Shown: positions 17,480 to 26,977, counted from the stretch's first letter. The stretch: 64,000 nucleotides of DNA from CAVORD01 sp963698535 (GCA_963698535.1 CAVORD010000001.1:1488001-1552000); one strand, 5' to 3'. Notes: a model not told the origin generated them from the sequence alone. A program made the numbers and translations.

Positions 17480-18973
17480 TTAAGATATATCCGCACTCCT
17501 TATAAAATCAACCGACGATCTGATATCAGTGTAGATCACCCTGTCGTGCTCCATAAAGGAGACTACGTTCCTGTATGCATCAAATAATTTTTCAACCTTT
17601 TCAGACGATCTCAGCGGCCGGCGAAATTCCAGTGCCTGGGCAGCGGTCATAAGTTCAATAGCGATAACTCTTTCAACATTTTCAAGGACCCTCAAAAGGC
17701 GGGTAGCCCCATTGGCGCCCATACTTACATGATCTTCCTGCTCATTCGACGATGTTATGGAGTCGACAGATGAGGGAGTACATAACTGTTTGTTTTGACT
17801 TACAATAGATGCAGCTGTATACTGTGGTATCATCAGCCCGCTGTTAAGTCCTGCATTGCTTACAAGAAACTCAGGTAAACCTCGTTGTCCTGAGATGAGC
17901 CGGTAAATGCGTCGCTCCGAGATATTTCCGATTTCAGCAATGGCTATGGCCAGATAATCAAACACCAGTGCCAGGGGCTGACCATGAAAATTACCTCCCG
18001 AAATGACCCTGTCGTCCTCATAGAATACAGTTGGGTTATCGGTTACAGAATTAATCTCGGTAAGTATAACCTTCATAGCATGATCGAGAGCATCGTGTGA
18101 TGCTCCATGCACCTGTGGAATGCACCGGAATGAGTAGGGATCCTGCACGTGTTTCTTGGGATTCTTCAATATAGAACTCCCTTTCAGCGTTTCCATAATG
18201 GAAGCAGCTACCCTAATCTGACCCTCATGAGGCCTTATTGTATGAAGACATGCTTCAAAGGGCTCAATTCTGCCATCATAAGCATCCAGGCTCATCGAAG
18301 AAACAATATCCAGTATTTTTAATAGCCTTCTCATTCTGATGGCTACATATAATCCGTGGGCACTCATAAATTGTGTGCCGTTAAGAAGAGCCAATCCCTC
18401 TTTGGGTCCCATTTCTATAGGATTCCAGCCAAAAAGCTTGTTGAGTTCCTCCCCTGCGACCTTGTTTCCCAGATAATTAACCTCACCCAACCCCAGAAGT
18501 GGCAGTGAGAGGTGAGCCAGAGGAGCCAGGTCGCCCGATGCACCAAGTGATCCCTGTTCATAAATAACCGGATAAACTTCCTGATTATAGAAATTTATAA
18601 GTCTGTCCACTACCTCTAATGAAATTCCCGATCGCCCCAGGCTTAAAGCATGTATCTTGAGGAGTATCATCAACCGTACTATCTCTGTTCTCACTTCATC
18701 GCCGGTACCGCAGGAATGAGACATGATCAGATTTTTTTGAAGCTGAACGATCTGTTCGCCGCTGATAATTTTATTATGAAGGGCTCCAAAGCCTGTGGTT
18801 ACTCCATAAATAGGTTCAGCGCTCTTTCCAAGTTTCCTTCCCAAATACTCCTTACAATCAACGATAAGCTTTTCAGAATCAGCTGAAAGTTTTAACCTGA
18901 GATTCTTTGCGATCAGATCCTCTATCCTCTCGATCGAAAGCTTTTTATTGCTTATTTCATGTACAAGATCCAT
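17480..18973 (-). CDS. hutH: Histidine ammonia-lyase
   Basis: The 497-residue enzyme has the Ala-Ser-Gly that forms the MIO cofactor (GSLGASGDLAPLAHLSL), the Tyr loop (YGVTTGFGALHNK) and the Ser-His substrate-selectivity pair in LIMSHSCGTG, which favours histidine over tyrosine. It deaminates L-histidine to urocanate. The other hut genes are not in the window. It lies 5 bp downstream of hisS, so the genes for charging and degrading histidine are probably co-transcribed. Confidence 0.92.
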   Translation of the reverse strand: MDLVHEISNKKLSIERIEDLIAKNLRLKLSADSEKLIVDCKEYLGRKLGKSAEPIYGVTTGFGALHNKIISGEQIVQLQKNLIMSHSCGTGDEVRTEIVRLMILLKIHALSLGRSGISLEVVDRLINFYNQEVYPVIYEQGSLGASGDLAPLAHLSLPLLGLGEVNYLGNKVAGEELNKLFGWNPIEMGPKEGLALLNGTQFMSAHGLYVAIRMRRLLKILDIVSSMSLDAYDGRIEPFEACLHTIRPHEGQIRVAASIMETLKGSSILKNPKKHVQDPYSFRCIPQVHGASHDALDHAMKVILTEINSVTDNPTVFYEDDRVISGGNFHGQPLALVFDYLAIAIAEIGNISERRIYRLISGQRGLPEFLVSNAGLNSGLMIPQYTAASIVSQNKQLCTPSSVDSITSSNEQEDHVSMGANGATRLLRVLENVERVIAIELMTAAQALEFRRPLRSSEKVEKLFDAYRNVVSFMEHDRVIYTDIRSSVDFIRSADIS

Positions 18974-18978
18974 CTTCC

Positions 18979-20343
18979 CTACTTATTAAAATAATTAAGA
19001 ACTTCCGTTAAAGGGATCGTCACCTGAGTACCTTCTTTCATCTCCTTGACAGTGATCTTAGCCTCTGCCCTCTCCTCCTCACCAAGTATTGCTACGTATG
19101 GGATCTTTAGAGAATCAGCAAAAGCAAACTGTTTTTTAAGCTTTGCCTGATCTGGATAAAGTTCAGCTGGTATTCCTGCTCTCCTTAAAGCCGTCACCAG
19201 TTTAATTGATTGAATCTCCGAACTGTCACCAAAATTGACAAACATAACCTTTGAACCGGTTCTGGTGTCAGCAGGGAAACCATCCGTCTGAGCCAGCACG
19301 TCATAAATCCTGTCCGCACCAAAGGATATGCCAACCCCCGAAACGCCGGGCATCCCGAAGATACCTGTAAGGTCGTCATATCTTCCACCTCCGCATATAC
19401 TGCCGATCTCCATATCCTTTGACTTAACCTCGATTATAGCTCCGGTGTAATAATTCAGTCCTCTGGCTAGGGAAAGATCCAACTCAACTTCAGATCTTAT
19501 TTCCATGGCCTCTGTAAAAGAGAACATCGATTCCAGTTCATCAAGGCCTTTAATGCCAACAGGGTCCGATTTAAATATGTTTCTCAGTACTGCAATCTTT
19601 TCAGTGTTGGTTCCGCTAAGTTCAATTATAGGAATAAGTTTTTCCAGTGAAGGAGCGGAAATTCCTTTTTCAGAGAGTTCTTTCCACACGCCATCCTTAC
19701 CTATCTTATCTATTTTATCTATGGCAACAGTTATTTCAGTTATTTTTGATCCTTCTCCAATGATGGAGGCCATTGCCGATAATAATTTTCTGTTGTTAAC
19801 CTTTATGACAACCTCCATTCCCAGTTTCGAAAAGATAGTGTCTGCCATCTTCAGCATTTCAGCTTCATTAAGCATAGAGTCGCTTCCTATTACATCGGCA
19901 TCGCACTGGAAGAACTCTCTGTATCTCCCCTTCTGAGGCCTGTCGGCTCTCCATACCGGCTGGATCTGATATCTCCTGAAGGGAAATGTTATCTCATTTC
20001 TGTTCTGAACCACAAATCTCGCGAAAGGAACAGTAAGATCGTACCTCAATCCTTTCTCGCAGATCATACCGGAAAGAATGCCCGGCTCATACCCTTTCAC
20101 GAGGTCGTTGGGAAGAGCTGTGGTAAAGTCGCCAGAATTAAGTATGCGAAAGAGAAGTTTGTCCCCTTCATCACCATACTTTCCAAGTAAGGTTGACAGG
20201 TTTTCCATTGCAGGAGTCTCTATGGGACTGAACCCATAAACCTTAAACACCTCACTAATAACTGAGAATATATAATTCCTTCTGCTTACCTCAGCAGGAA
20301 GAAAATCGCGTGTTCCTTTCGGTATGGTTGGTTTGGATGCCAT
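18979..20343 (-). CDS. hisS: Histidyl-tRNA synthetase
   Basis: The 454-residue class II synthetase begins IPKGTRDFLP (motif 1 region). It has the motif 2 arginine in FRRYQIQPVWRADRPQKGRYREFFQ, the histidine-A motif LARGLNYYTGAIIE, motif 3 (GVGISFGADRIYDVL) and an anticodon-binding domain from about residue 350. It charges tRNA-His. The upstream -7 element and the terminator just before it suggest an independent hisS-hutH transcript. Confidence 0.95.
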   Translation of the reverse strand: MASKPTIPKGTRDFLPAEVSRRNYIFSVISEVFKVYGFSPIETPAMENLSTLLGKYGDEGDKLLFRILNSGDFTTALPNDLVKGYEPGILSGMICEKGLRYDLTVPFARFVVQNRNEITFPFRRYQIQPVWRADRPQKGRYREFFQCDADVIGSDSMLNEAEMLKMADTIFSKLGMEVVIKVNNRKLLSAMASIIGEGSKITEITVAIDKIDKIGKDGVWKELSEKGISAPSLEKLIPIIELSGTNTEKIAVLRNIFKSDPVGIKGLDELESMFSFTEAMEIRSEVELDLSLARGLNYYTGAIIEVKSKDMEIGSICGGGRYDDLTGIFGMPGVSGVGISFGADRIYDVLAQTDGFPADTRTGSKVMFVNFGDSSEIQSIKLVTALRRAGIPAELYPDQAKLKKQFAFADSLKIPYVAILGEEERAEAKITVKEMKEGTQVTIPLTEVLNYFNK

Positions 20344-20357
20344 CTGAGTATTTTCAA

Positions 20358-20365
20358 CAAAAATA
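20358..20365 (-). promoter_or_regulatory. -7 element (TATTTTTG) of hisS-hutH
   Basis: On the minus strand TATTTTTG fits TAnnTTTG, 15 bp before the hisS start. The -33 position falls inside the preceding hairpin. Confidence 0.45.
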
Positions 20366-20369
20366 GAAA

Positions 20370-20394
20370 ATTATGCCTTTAAAAAAGGCATAAT
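20370..20394 (-). terminator. Hairpin terminator after the DUF4870 gene
   Basis: ATTATGCCTTT / AAAGGCATAAT forms an 11-bp stem with a 3-nt loop. On the minus strand a T-rich stretch follows, consistent with termination just ahead of the hisS promoter. Confidence 0.7.
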
Positions 20395-20422
20395 ATGATT
20401 CAGATGGTATGGAGGGGAAAGA

Positions 20423-20779
20423 TTATTGAAAAAATGGGATGGAAATAGGATAACGGTACACCTCTCCGCGTGCTGACTTTATTGATGCAATAGAGACACA
20501 TACTATCTCCAGGAATACCAGAAATACCATTATAGGAATCCCTACAACAATAAAGATAAGAGGTATGGTTAAAAACATATAAAGAAGTATAGACAACTGA
20601 AAGTTAAGTGCCTGCTTTCCGTTGTAATCGATCCATTCCGATTGATCTTTCCTGGAGAGCCAAAGAATCAGTGGTCCCAATATTCCACCTAAGGGCATAA
20701 TGTATCCCGCAAAAGTCGAAATGTGGCAAAGCATTGCCCAGTTTCTCTCGGGTTCCGGTATCTGGTCCTTAATTTCCAT
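20423..20779 (-). CDS. DUF4870 small membrane protein
   Basis: The 118-residue product has the DUF4870 pattern: NWAMLCHISTFAGYIMPLGG, LWLSRKDQSEWIDYNGKQALNFQ, then two further hydrophobic helices. It is a predicted inner-membrane protein of unknown function. It follows the two unknown secreted-protein genes on the same strand by 52 bp. Confidence 0.85.
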   Translation of the reverse strand: MEIKDQIPEPERNWAMLCHISTFAGYIMPLGGILGPLILWLSRKDQSEWIDYNGKQALNFQLSILLYMFLTIPLIFIVVGIPIMVFLVFLEIVCVSIASIKSARGEVYRYPISIPFFQ

Positions 20780-20831
20780 AGTTTTTTTATTAAAGACGTA
20801 ATTATCTATTCATTGCTGCACCATCGAAGGA

Positions 20832-21686
20832 CTAGAATCGGGCCATTCTCTTCAGGTCAGATTCCAGCAGTCCGTTGGGATTTTTAGGATCAATCTTATG
20901 CTGTCCGTAAAAATATATTTTCGAATCATCAGTTCCTATTAACATCTTAAACACATAACCAGGGCTCTTATCTCCTACCGGCCCTACTTTGTGAAGGATC
21001 AGTACTCCTGCCCTTTTTTCAGTGATCGCATTTTTGATCTCTTCACTGTCGACAAACTGAATATTATGTGGGTATAACTTCTTAACTGCAGCTATCGTCC
21101 TGAGCGAAGGTGCCATATCCTCTTTCCTTACAAGAATAGTCTTGTCTGCTATCTCAGGAACAAAAGCATTATAATACTTGAGAAAGCCAAGGCCCTTATC
21201 TTCAGGACTTTCAGACAGTCTCTTAACATGCTGTTGCATAAACAGCAGTACCGATCCAAGTTTATAGCCGAATTCGTCTGAATCTTCATCATCCCCGGCA
21301 TAAGAGAGAGGAACGGCACAAAACTCAGGCATATTTTCGATCTGCTTTACCTTTTTGCCCAATAGCAGGTTTATATAGTTATATGTCGATCCAGACTTGT
21401 CCTTATCGAAAGAGGTTTGTGTCAATATTATGAAGGAATATGAGGGGTCTGTCATCATAACATCAAACTCATCATTCGTAATGAACTTAGTAGGTGTCAT
21501 GCTCCAGCTTTCCGCGACAGCCTTCTTTATAAAAGCATTGTACTCGGAGAACATAGCTTCCTCAAGGACCACACATGTTGTTGTTTTCATGATCTGGCTT
21601 ATCTCCTCTACCGTCGGGAACACCGGTTGGCCATTGAGGTTAACGACAGCAAATAACGCCAGGGCGAAAATTGAGACTCTCTTCAT
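20832..21686 (-). CDS. Secreted protein of unknown function
   Basis: The 284-residue product has a signal peptide (MKRVSIFALALFAVVNLNGQ) and no recognised domain. It contains mixed alpha/beta segments such as DKTILVRKEDMAPSLRTIAAV and RAGVLILHKVGP. Its ATG directly follows the stop codon of the upstream gene with no intervening base, so the two are translationally coupled and probably act together. Function not assigned. Confidence 0.6.
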   Translation of the reverse strand: MKRVSIFALALFAVVNLNGQPVFPTVEEISQIMKTTTCVVLEEAMFSEYNAFIKKAVAESWSMTPTKFITNDEFDVMMTDPSYSFIILTQTSFDKDKSGSTYNYINLLLGKKVKQIENMPEFCAVPLSYAGDDEDSDEFGYKLGSVLLFMQQHVKRLSESPEDKGLGFLKYYNAFVPEIADKTILVRKEDMAPSLRTIAAVKKLYPHNIQFVDSEEIKNAITEKRAGVLILHKVGPVGDKSPGYVFKMLIGTDDSKIYFYGQHKIDPKNPNGLLESDLKRMARF

Positions 21687-22430
21687 CTATTTGTTCTTGG
21701 GTAAATATAAAGGGTTTCGTTCGTTGAAGCGTCTGATGAAAATGAACATCGATTGCTTTTTCTTCTTTCTCGATAATTTCACAAACTCATCATATAACTC
21801 AGGATCCTTCATGAGGAGGACCTCCACATTGGCAGGATCATAATCAAGCACCCTGCCCGATTCAAACTCAATAACAAACTGCATAAGCTCGTTTCTGGCA
21901 GTTGACTGCTGCCTGTATGGTGAGTAAGGATTATAGAAGGAGGAATAGGGATCATAGTAGCCGTAGGGAGAACCATATGGCGACCCATAGGGAGAATAAC
22001 CTCCATACGGATTATAATATCTTGAATCGTATGTGGTTACATCTGCAACAAAGTGAGCGATACTGCCAACATATGTAATTCGGTGAAAATTCTCCTGCAC
22101 CTGGACATAAAGGACTCCATTTCTGGCAAAGCCCCAGATATCCGTTTTTTTTACCTCCTGCCTGATACCCATATTGTCGTAAAAGTAGATATTGTCGTGC
22201 TCAAAGAGATTTTTAAAAAAATCCTTGTCGTTATAATCAGAAGAGGTGAGTATACGTGCCTTTGGAATGGGACTGTTCTTCTTAATCTGATCGAAATTCA
22301 GGAAAACACCATCATTAAAACGAAAATCAGGTGTATATTGAACCATCTCAACCTCCTGCCCGTAAGAAGCCTGACCCAGAATTAAGAAAACCGAGAGTGT
22401 TATTATTCCGCTGATAATTTTTCTGTTCAT
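21687..22430 (-). CDS. Secreted protein with Pro-Tyr-Gly tract, unknown function
   Basis: From the ATG at 22430 (247 residues) the product starts with a signal peptide (MNRKIISGIITLSVFLILG, cleavage after ASYGQ). A beta-rich region follows, and then a low-complexity Tyr/Pro/Gly/Ser stretch of about 40 residues (SPYGSPYGSPYGYYDPY) at about residues 140-180. The C-terminal part is acidic then very basic (SRKKKKQSMFIFIRRFNERN). An earlier ATG at 22478 would spoil the signal peptide. It is coupled to the next gene, with stop and start adjacent. Confidence 0.6.
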   Translation of the reverse strand: MNRKIISGIITLSVFLILGQASYGQEVEMVQYTPDFRFNDGVFLNFDQIKKNSPIPKARILTSSDYNDKDFFKNLFEHDNIYFYDNMGIRQEVKKTDIWGFARNGVLYVQVQENFHRITYVGSIAHFVADVTTYDSRYYNPYGGYSPYGSPYGSPYGYYDPYSSFYNPYSPYRQQSTARNELMQFVIEFESGRVLDYDPANVEVLLMKDPELYDEFVKLSRKKKKQSMFIFIRRFNERNPLYLPKNK

Positions 22431-22564
22431 AATACCTGTTATGGGGTAAAAGATACAAATACCATACCACGAGAGCAAAAATAACCTTTTATAGTAAAGG
22501 AAATCATCTGCTTAATATATTTTGGTTTATTTGATTAAATTTACAGCCCGGATAGTCATTCCTA

Positions 22565-23920
22565 ATGAAAGAAAACGATACGACTCCAGGTACTTCTGAA
22601 CCAAAATTCAGTAAGATATCAGACCTGATCAAAAAAGAAAGAAAGTATTTAATTCTAATAATTATTACTTCTCTGTCGCTTTTGATGTCGGTTCTCTTAG
22701 CCGTGCTTAATATTGGAAATACAATTCCTTTGCTGCTGGGTGCTATCTCTTCAATCCTTCTTGCTTTTGCCCTATGGTATATTATTAAGATCATGGGAGA
22801 TACTGTCACCACCTTAGGTGAGACCTATGCCCTGAGGACAAAGCAGGAGGCCCTGATAACAGACTTCTCTCACAGAATGAGGGAACCTCTTAATAGTCTG
22901 GCCATACTTGGTGATCTTCTTATGGAGACCAAGACTAATGAACACCAGATGGAGTTACTGCAGACCCTTGTGGCCTCAAACAACAACCTTGCAACAGTTC
23001 TCAATGAGCTAACGATGCAAAGTGCCCAGAGCTTCTCCTATGAATCGAGAAAGGATATCAGTTTCAATATTCAGTCTACAGTAAGGAATACCATTGAACT
23101 CTTCAGGCGCAAAGAGGACAGTAATATCGATTTCATTCTCAGTGACGACGCACTTGAAGATCAGATATGTATTGGTAATCCCATAATCCTTAAACAGATT
23201 TTGCTCGACCTCTTTAATTCAATAGTAAGCCTGACGAGGGAGACCCAGATCAGACTCATGGTTGGTATCTCAGTTGCTCCCGGAAAAGGAACATTGAAAC
23301 AATACACATTCACACTTGACAGTGATGTCTCTTTCTCTCTTTTCAACAACGATCTGTCGTATGAACCACTGGCCTCAAAACTGATTGAAAAAGAAGGTGG
23401 AAATCTGGAAGAAACAGTGCAATCAGACAGTACAAGTATATCCTTCAGCATGCCGTTCACAGTTCCTGAACCCAGGAAAAAAGAGGAGGACAGCGCATCA
23501 AGGATAGTAGAACTTGTTAAGAAGGAACCCAGGAAGAAAAAGATATCCGATCTTAATGTCCTCGTTGTGGAGGACAACCCTATTAACCAGAAGATTCTTA
23601 TCCTTACACTTAAAGAGCTGGTAAAGAATATCGATACTGCAATAAACGGGAAAGAGGCCCTTGACAAGTTCGGCAAATCGAGATACGATCTGATCCTTAT
23701 GGATATTCAGATGCCTGTAATGGACGGACTAATAGCTGTAGAGAAGATCAGGGAACTTGAGAAATATACCGGAGCCCATACTCCTATCATTGCGGTTACT
23801 GCCAATGCAATGCTTGGAGATAAGGAGAAGTGCATTTCTGCCGGAATGGATGAATATCTGTCGAAACCGTTACAACCAGGGGATCTTATAGGTGTAATTG
23901 AAAGAGTGATTCACTCATGA
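22565..23920 (+). CDS. Hybrid histidine-kinase-like protein with eroded ATPase domain and intact receiver
   Basis: The 451-residue protein has two transmembrane helices (about 27-50 and 54-75) and a DHp-like helix with a candidate phospho-histidine at 103 (DFSHRMREPLN). The ATPase-like region lacks the N box (LLDLFNSIV replaces LLNLLxNA) and any DxGxG G1 box. The C-terminal receiver domain is complete: VVEDNPINQ, phospho-acceptor Asp in ILMDIQMPVMDG, TANAM, LSKPL. Self-phosphorylation therefore looks unlikely, and the receiver may be fed by another kinase. It is convergent with a SpoIIE-type phosphatase. Confidence 0.8.
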   Translation: MKENDTTPGTSEPKFSKISDLIKKERKYLILIIITSLSLLMSVLLAVLNIGNTIPLLLGAISSILLAFALWYIIKIMGDTVTTLGETYALRTKQEALITDFSHRMREPLNSLAILGDLLMETKTNEHQMELLQTLVASNNNLATVLNELTMQSAQSFSYESRKDISFNIQSTVRNTIELFRRKEDSNIDFILSDDALEDQICIGNPIILKQILLDLFNSIVSLTRETQIRLMVGISVAPGKGTLKQYTFTLDSDVSFSLFNNDLSYEPLASKLIEKEGGNLEETVQSDSTSISFSMPFTVPEPRKKEEDSASRIVELVKKEPRKKKISDLNVLVVEDNPINQKILILTLKELVKNIDTAINGKEALDKFGKSRYDLILMDIQMPVMDGLIAVEKIRELEKYTGAHTPIIAVTANAMLGDKEKCISAGMDEYLSKPLQPGDLIGVIERVIHS

Positions 23921-24823
23921 TCGTACAGGGAAAGGTTTGTAACCTATCACCATCATATCGTCAACCTGTTCATTTTCACCCATCCACGACTGGATACTCT
24001 CGGTAAGGATAGTTTTTTGATCTTCCATGGGGAAATCCCACATTGATGTAATAAGGTGCCTGAAACGCCTGTACATAAATTTCTTATCACTCTCCCCCCC
24101 GAACTGATCAACATAACCATCTGAGAAAAGATAGACCACATCACCCTCCAGCAAAGTGAATTTTTTATTGGTAAAGGTTTGTCTGCCAACATTGATACCA
24201 AGACTTATCTTGTCGCCCGGTAACTCGATTAGATTATTATCTCTCATGACATATAAAGGTGCCATAGCCCCTGAAAACTCCATCTCACCGCTTTCCCGGT
24301 TAACTCTGATAAGAGCTATGTCCATGCCATCGCGTATTAGTATTCCCTTATCACTGCTCTCCCGGTTAAAGGTTGCCTGCAGTCCTCTGTTAAGAAAATC
24401 GAGTATCAGAGAAGGCTCCTTCATCGCCCTTTTATTGACAGCATCATTAAGTATTTCAATACCTATCATTGACATAAGGGCCCCCGGTACTCCGTGACCG
24501 GTACAATCAGCAGTCGCTATGAATATATCATTATCCCGTCCGGCAGCCCAATAAAAATCTCCGCTCACTATATCTTTTGGCCTGAAAAAGACAAAATGCT
24601 CCTGCAACGTCCTCTTCATAAAAGCGCCTGAAGGAAGCAGGGCTTCCTGGATTCTTTTAGCATAGACCAGACTATCAGTAATATTCTTGTTCTTTAGTTC
24701 AAGTTCCTCCCTTTGCCGCTCTATTTCAGAAAAGGCCAATTCCTTCTCTTTCAACAACTTTCTGGTACGGATAATGATCCTTGTCTGGTAAAAGACAATC
24801 ACATAGATGGCGATGCCCGACAA
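23915..24823 (-). CDS. Membrane-anchored SpoIIE-type (PPM) serine phosphatase
   Basis: The 302-residue product has an N-terminal membrane helix and a charged coiled-coil (EKELAFSEIERQREELELKNKN). A SpoIIE/RsbU phosphatase domain follows with metal-binding aspartates in SGDFYWAAG, ATADCTGHGVPGALMS and YLFSDGYVDQFGG. Such enzymes dephosphorylate anti-sigma antagonists or other signalling proteins. The start is uncertain: TTG at 24823 is the first usual codon, yet a hydrophobic frame continues upstream to a TAA near 24954. It overlaps the convergent kinase-like gene by 6 bp. Confidence 0.8.
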   Translation of the reverse strand: MSGIAIYVIVFYQTRIIIRTRKLLKEKELAFSEIERQREELELKNKNITDSLVYAKRIQEALLPSGAFMKRTLQEHFVFFRPKDIVSGDFYWAAGRDNDIFIATADCTGHGVPGALMSMIGIEILNDAVNKRAMKEPSLILDFLNRGLQATFNRESSDKGILIRDGMDIALIRVNRESGEMEFSGAMAPLYVMRDNNLIELPGDKISLGINVGRQTFTNKKFTLLEGDVVYLFSDGYVDQFGGESDKKFMYRRFRHLITSMWDFPMEDQKTILTESIQSWMGENEQVDDMMVIGYKPFPVRS

Positions 24824-25001
24824 ACCAAGGATCAGGAGAATCCTTAACAGAGAGTTGCCGATAACGAGAATGATACCCGTTATACCAGACAGATGAAAAA
24901 ATGAGGTTAATATGTTTACCAGCGGAGTGATCAGGATCTTCTTTACTTTGCGTCTTTAAAAATAATCAAAAAGAGGTAGCTCTGTGAGTAAAATCCAAAT
25001 A

Positions 25002-26903
25002 TTAAGCCTCTCCCCTTCCATAACTTACCGTGGCTGACTCACCATGTGTAAGTGCACCATACTTTTTTGAAGGCGACTTAACAAAATTTCCTAAACCTGT
25101 CTCACCCCAGATTTGGTCTATCTTCTCTATTGTTGATGGTAATGAAGCCACAACATTAGGCCAGTCGCGGCTGAAGTGGCTATGTCCGGCCTTGATCCTG
25201 GCATCAACTATTACCTCTCCTTCCGCACATACAACGATGTCACGCCTCGGGTCAGTATTACCGAGAAGTTGCCACATTACGGTAAAACTATCGTATATAT
25301 CCACCTCTTTGTCTACAATTGCAAACAGAAGGAATCTTCCTTCGAAAACTACTTTTCGTCTCAACTCTGAAATTATTTTCTCTACCTCTTTCAGTTCCTC
25401 CGTTAACCCCGACAGAATTATGACAGGTATTCCCAGGTCGATAAGGGTACTGTTGAACTTAATGTGGCTGTATGCACTATCTGAAGGGAGTGCAAAATCA
25501 CTGATATCATTGGAGTAATAGGAAATTTTTCTTCCTTTTAACTCTTCCAAAGTCTTTACCGTTGCATCTATTCCGAGTTTCCCGCCATATGACTCTACAT
25601 CTGAGGCATGATCCAGTACATCCATTGGTCCGGAGGTCATCATAAAATCAAAGGCAGGGTCCGTATTTACGACTATCTCCCTGATAAGAGAATTATAATC
25701 TTCAAGATCAACATCAGAGCTGACAACGACAATATACTTGCTGAACATCATCTGTCCTGCTCCGAAAAGAGAACTAAGTATCTTTTGGCCCTGACCCGGA
25801 TATTTTTTTGTGATCTTCACAAGCACAAGGTTGTGAGCCACCCCGGCAGCGGGAAGGTGCAAATCAATAATCTCAGGCATCATGGTCAGCTTCAATGGCT
25901 TAAGGAAGAGCTTCTCGGTAGCCTTACCCAACCAGTAATCTTCCTGAGGTGGCACCCCTACAATCGTAGCAGGATATATGGCATTTGACCTGTGCGTAAT
26001 ACAGGTAACCCTGAAACGTGGATACCAGTCTGCCAGAGAGTAGAACCCCGTATGGTCACCAAATGGGCCCTCCCAGATAAGGTCATCGGATGGGTCAACA
26101 AATCCTTCGATCACAATATCTGCATCGGCAGGCACAAATAATTCATTGGTGAGGCATTTTACCAGCTCCACCCTTTTACCGCGAAGGAACCCGGCCAGCA
26201 TATACTCATCGATATTCTCAGGCAGTGGAGCTGTTGCAGCATAAGTGTAAACAGGATCTCCTCCGAGTGTTACTGTAACAGGCATCGGTTTTCCCTTCTT
26301 CTTCCACGATTCAAAATGAGTAGCACCTGTTTTATGACGATGCCAATGCATACCTGTTGACTTATCGTCGAGTATCTGCATCCTGTACATTCCCAGGTTT
26401 TTCTTACCTGTATCGGCGTTTATTGTATGAACCAGTGGGAGCGTTATAAACTTACCCCCATCGTAGGGCCAGCATTTCAGCACCGGCAGTATCGAAAGGT
26501 CGGGATCGTTAATAACCACCTGCTGACATTTACCCCGTCCTTTCCTTTTTTTGGGAAGGATAGACCGGAGGTTAAGTAATCTTCTGAAATTTTTGGTAAT
26601 AAACTTCCATGGTTGGTGTATGGAGTCAAAATAACCAAGTAATATTTCAATTTCGCGGCCTGCCTCTTCGATATCGCTTATTCCCATTGCCATTGCCATC
26701 CGGCGATCGGAGCCAAAGGAATTTATCAATAGAGGAAACCTGCTTCCGTTATTTTCAAAAAGGAGAGCTTTCCCTCCCGATTTTGTTATCCTGTCGGTTA
26801 TTTCTGTTATCTCCAGTTCGGGGTCAACAAAAGTGTTTATTCGTTGAACTTCACCCAGTGACTCTAATTTATTTACAAATTCGGCTAGTCCGCTATAAGG
26901 CAT
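25002..26903 (-). CDS. ubiD: UbiD-family decarboxylase
   Basis: The 633-residue product has UbiD family features: KALLFENNGSRFPLLINSFGS, GMYRMQILDDKSTGMHWHRHK, EGPFGDHTGFYSLADWYPRF and VPPQEDYWLGKATEKLFLKPL. UbiD enzymes use prenylated FMN for reversible decarboxylation of unsaturated or aromatic acids, commonly in quinone synthesis. In a bacterium of this phylum a menaquinone-related role is plausible but not shown. No ubiX is nearby. It sits 80 bp downstream of the terminator of the predicted structured RNA and has its own -7 box. Confidence 0.88.
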   Translation of the reverse strand: MPYSGLAEFVNKLESLGEVQRINTFVDPELEITEITDRITKSGGKALLFENNGSRFPLLINSFGSDRRMAMAMGISDIEEAGREIEILLGYFDSIHQPWKFITKNFRRLLNLRSILPKKRKGRGKCQQVVINDPDLSILPVLKCWPYDGGKFITLPLVHTINADTGKKNLGMYRMQILDDKSTGMHWHRHKTGATHFESWKKKGKPMPVTVTLGGDPVYTYAATAPLPENIDEYMLAGFLRGKRVELVKCLTNELFVPADADIVIEGFVDPSDDLIWEGPFGDHTGFYSLADWYPRFRVTCITHRSNAIYPATIVGVPPQEDYWLGKATEKLFLKPLKLTMMPEIIDLHLPAAGVAHNLVLVKITKKYPGQGQKILSSLFGAGQMMFSKYIVVVSSDVDLEDYNSLIREIVVNTDPAFDFMMTSGPMDVLDHASDVESYGGKLGIDATVKTLEELKGRKISYYSNDISDFALPSDSAYSHIKFNSTLIDLGIPVIILSGLTEELKEVEKIISELRRKVVFEGRFLLFAIVDKEVDIYDSFTVMWQLLGNTDPRRDIVVCAEGEVIVDARIKAGHSHFSRDWPNVVASLPSTIEKIDQIWGETGLGNFVKSPSKKYGALTHGESATVSYGRGEA

Positions 26904-26920
26904 CGCAAAAATAATTTTTG

Positions 26921-26928
26921 CAAAGATA
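26921..26928 (-). promoter_or_regulatory. -7 element (TATCTTTG) of ubiD
   Basis: On the minus strand TATCTTTG matches TAnnTTTG, 17 bp before the ubiD start. No clear TTG is present at -33. It supports ubiD transcription separate from the RNA upstream. Confidence 0.5.
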
Positions 26929-26977
26929 CCTAATCTATAAAAGGAACATGCGGATAAAATGAAATTAGAGAATATAA

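Noticed and set aside
17480..18973. Tyrosine ammonia-lyase of a pigment cluster
   Set aside because: The Ser-His pair and overall pattern fit histidine ammonia-lyase, and no aryl-polyene or flexirubin genes are nearby.
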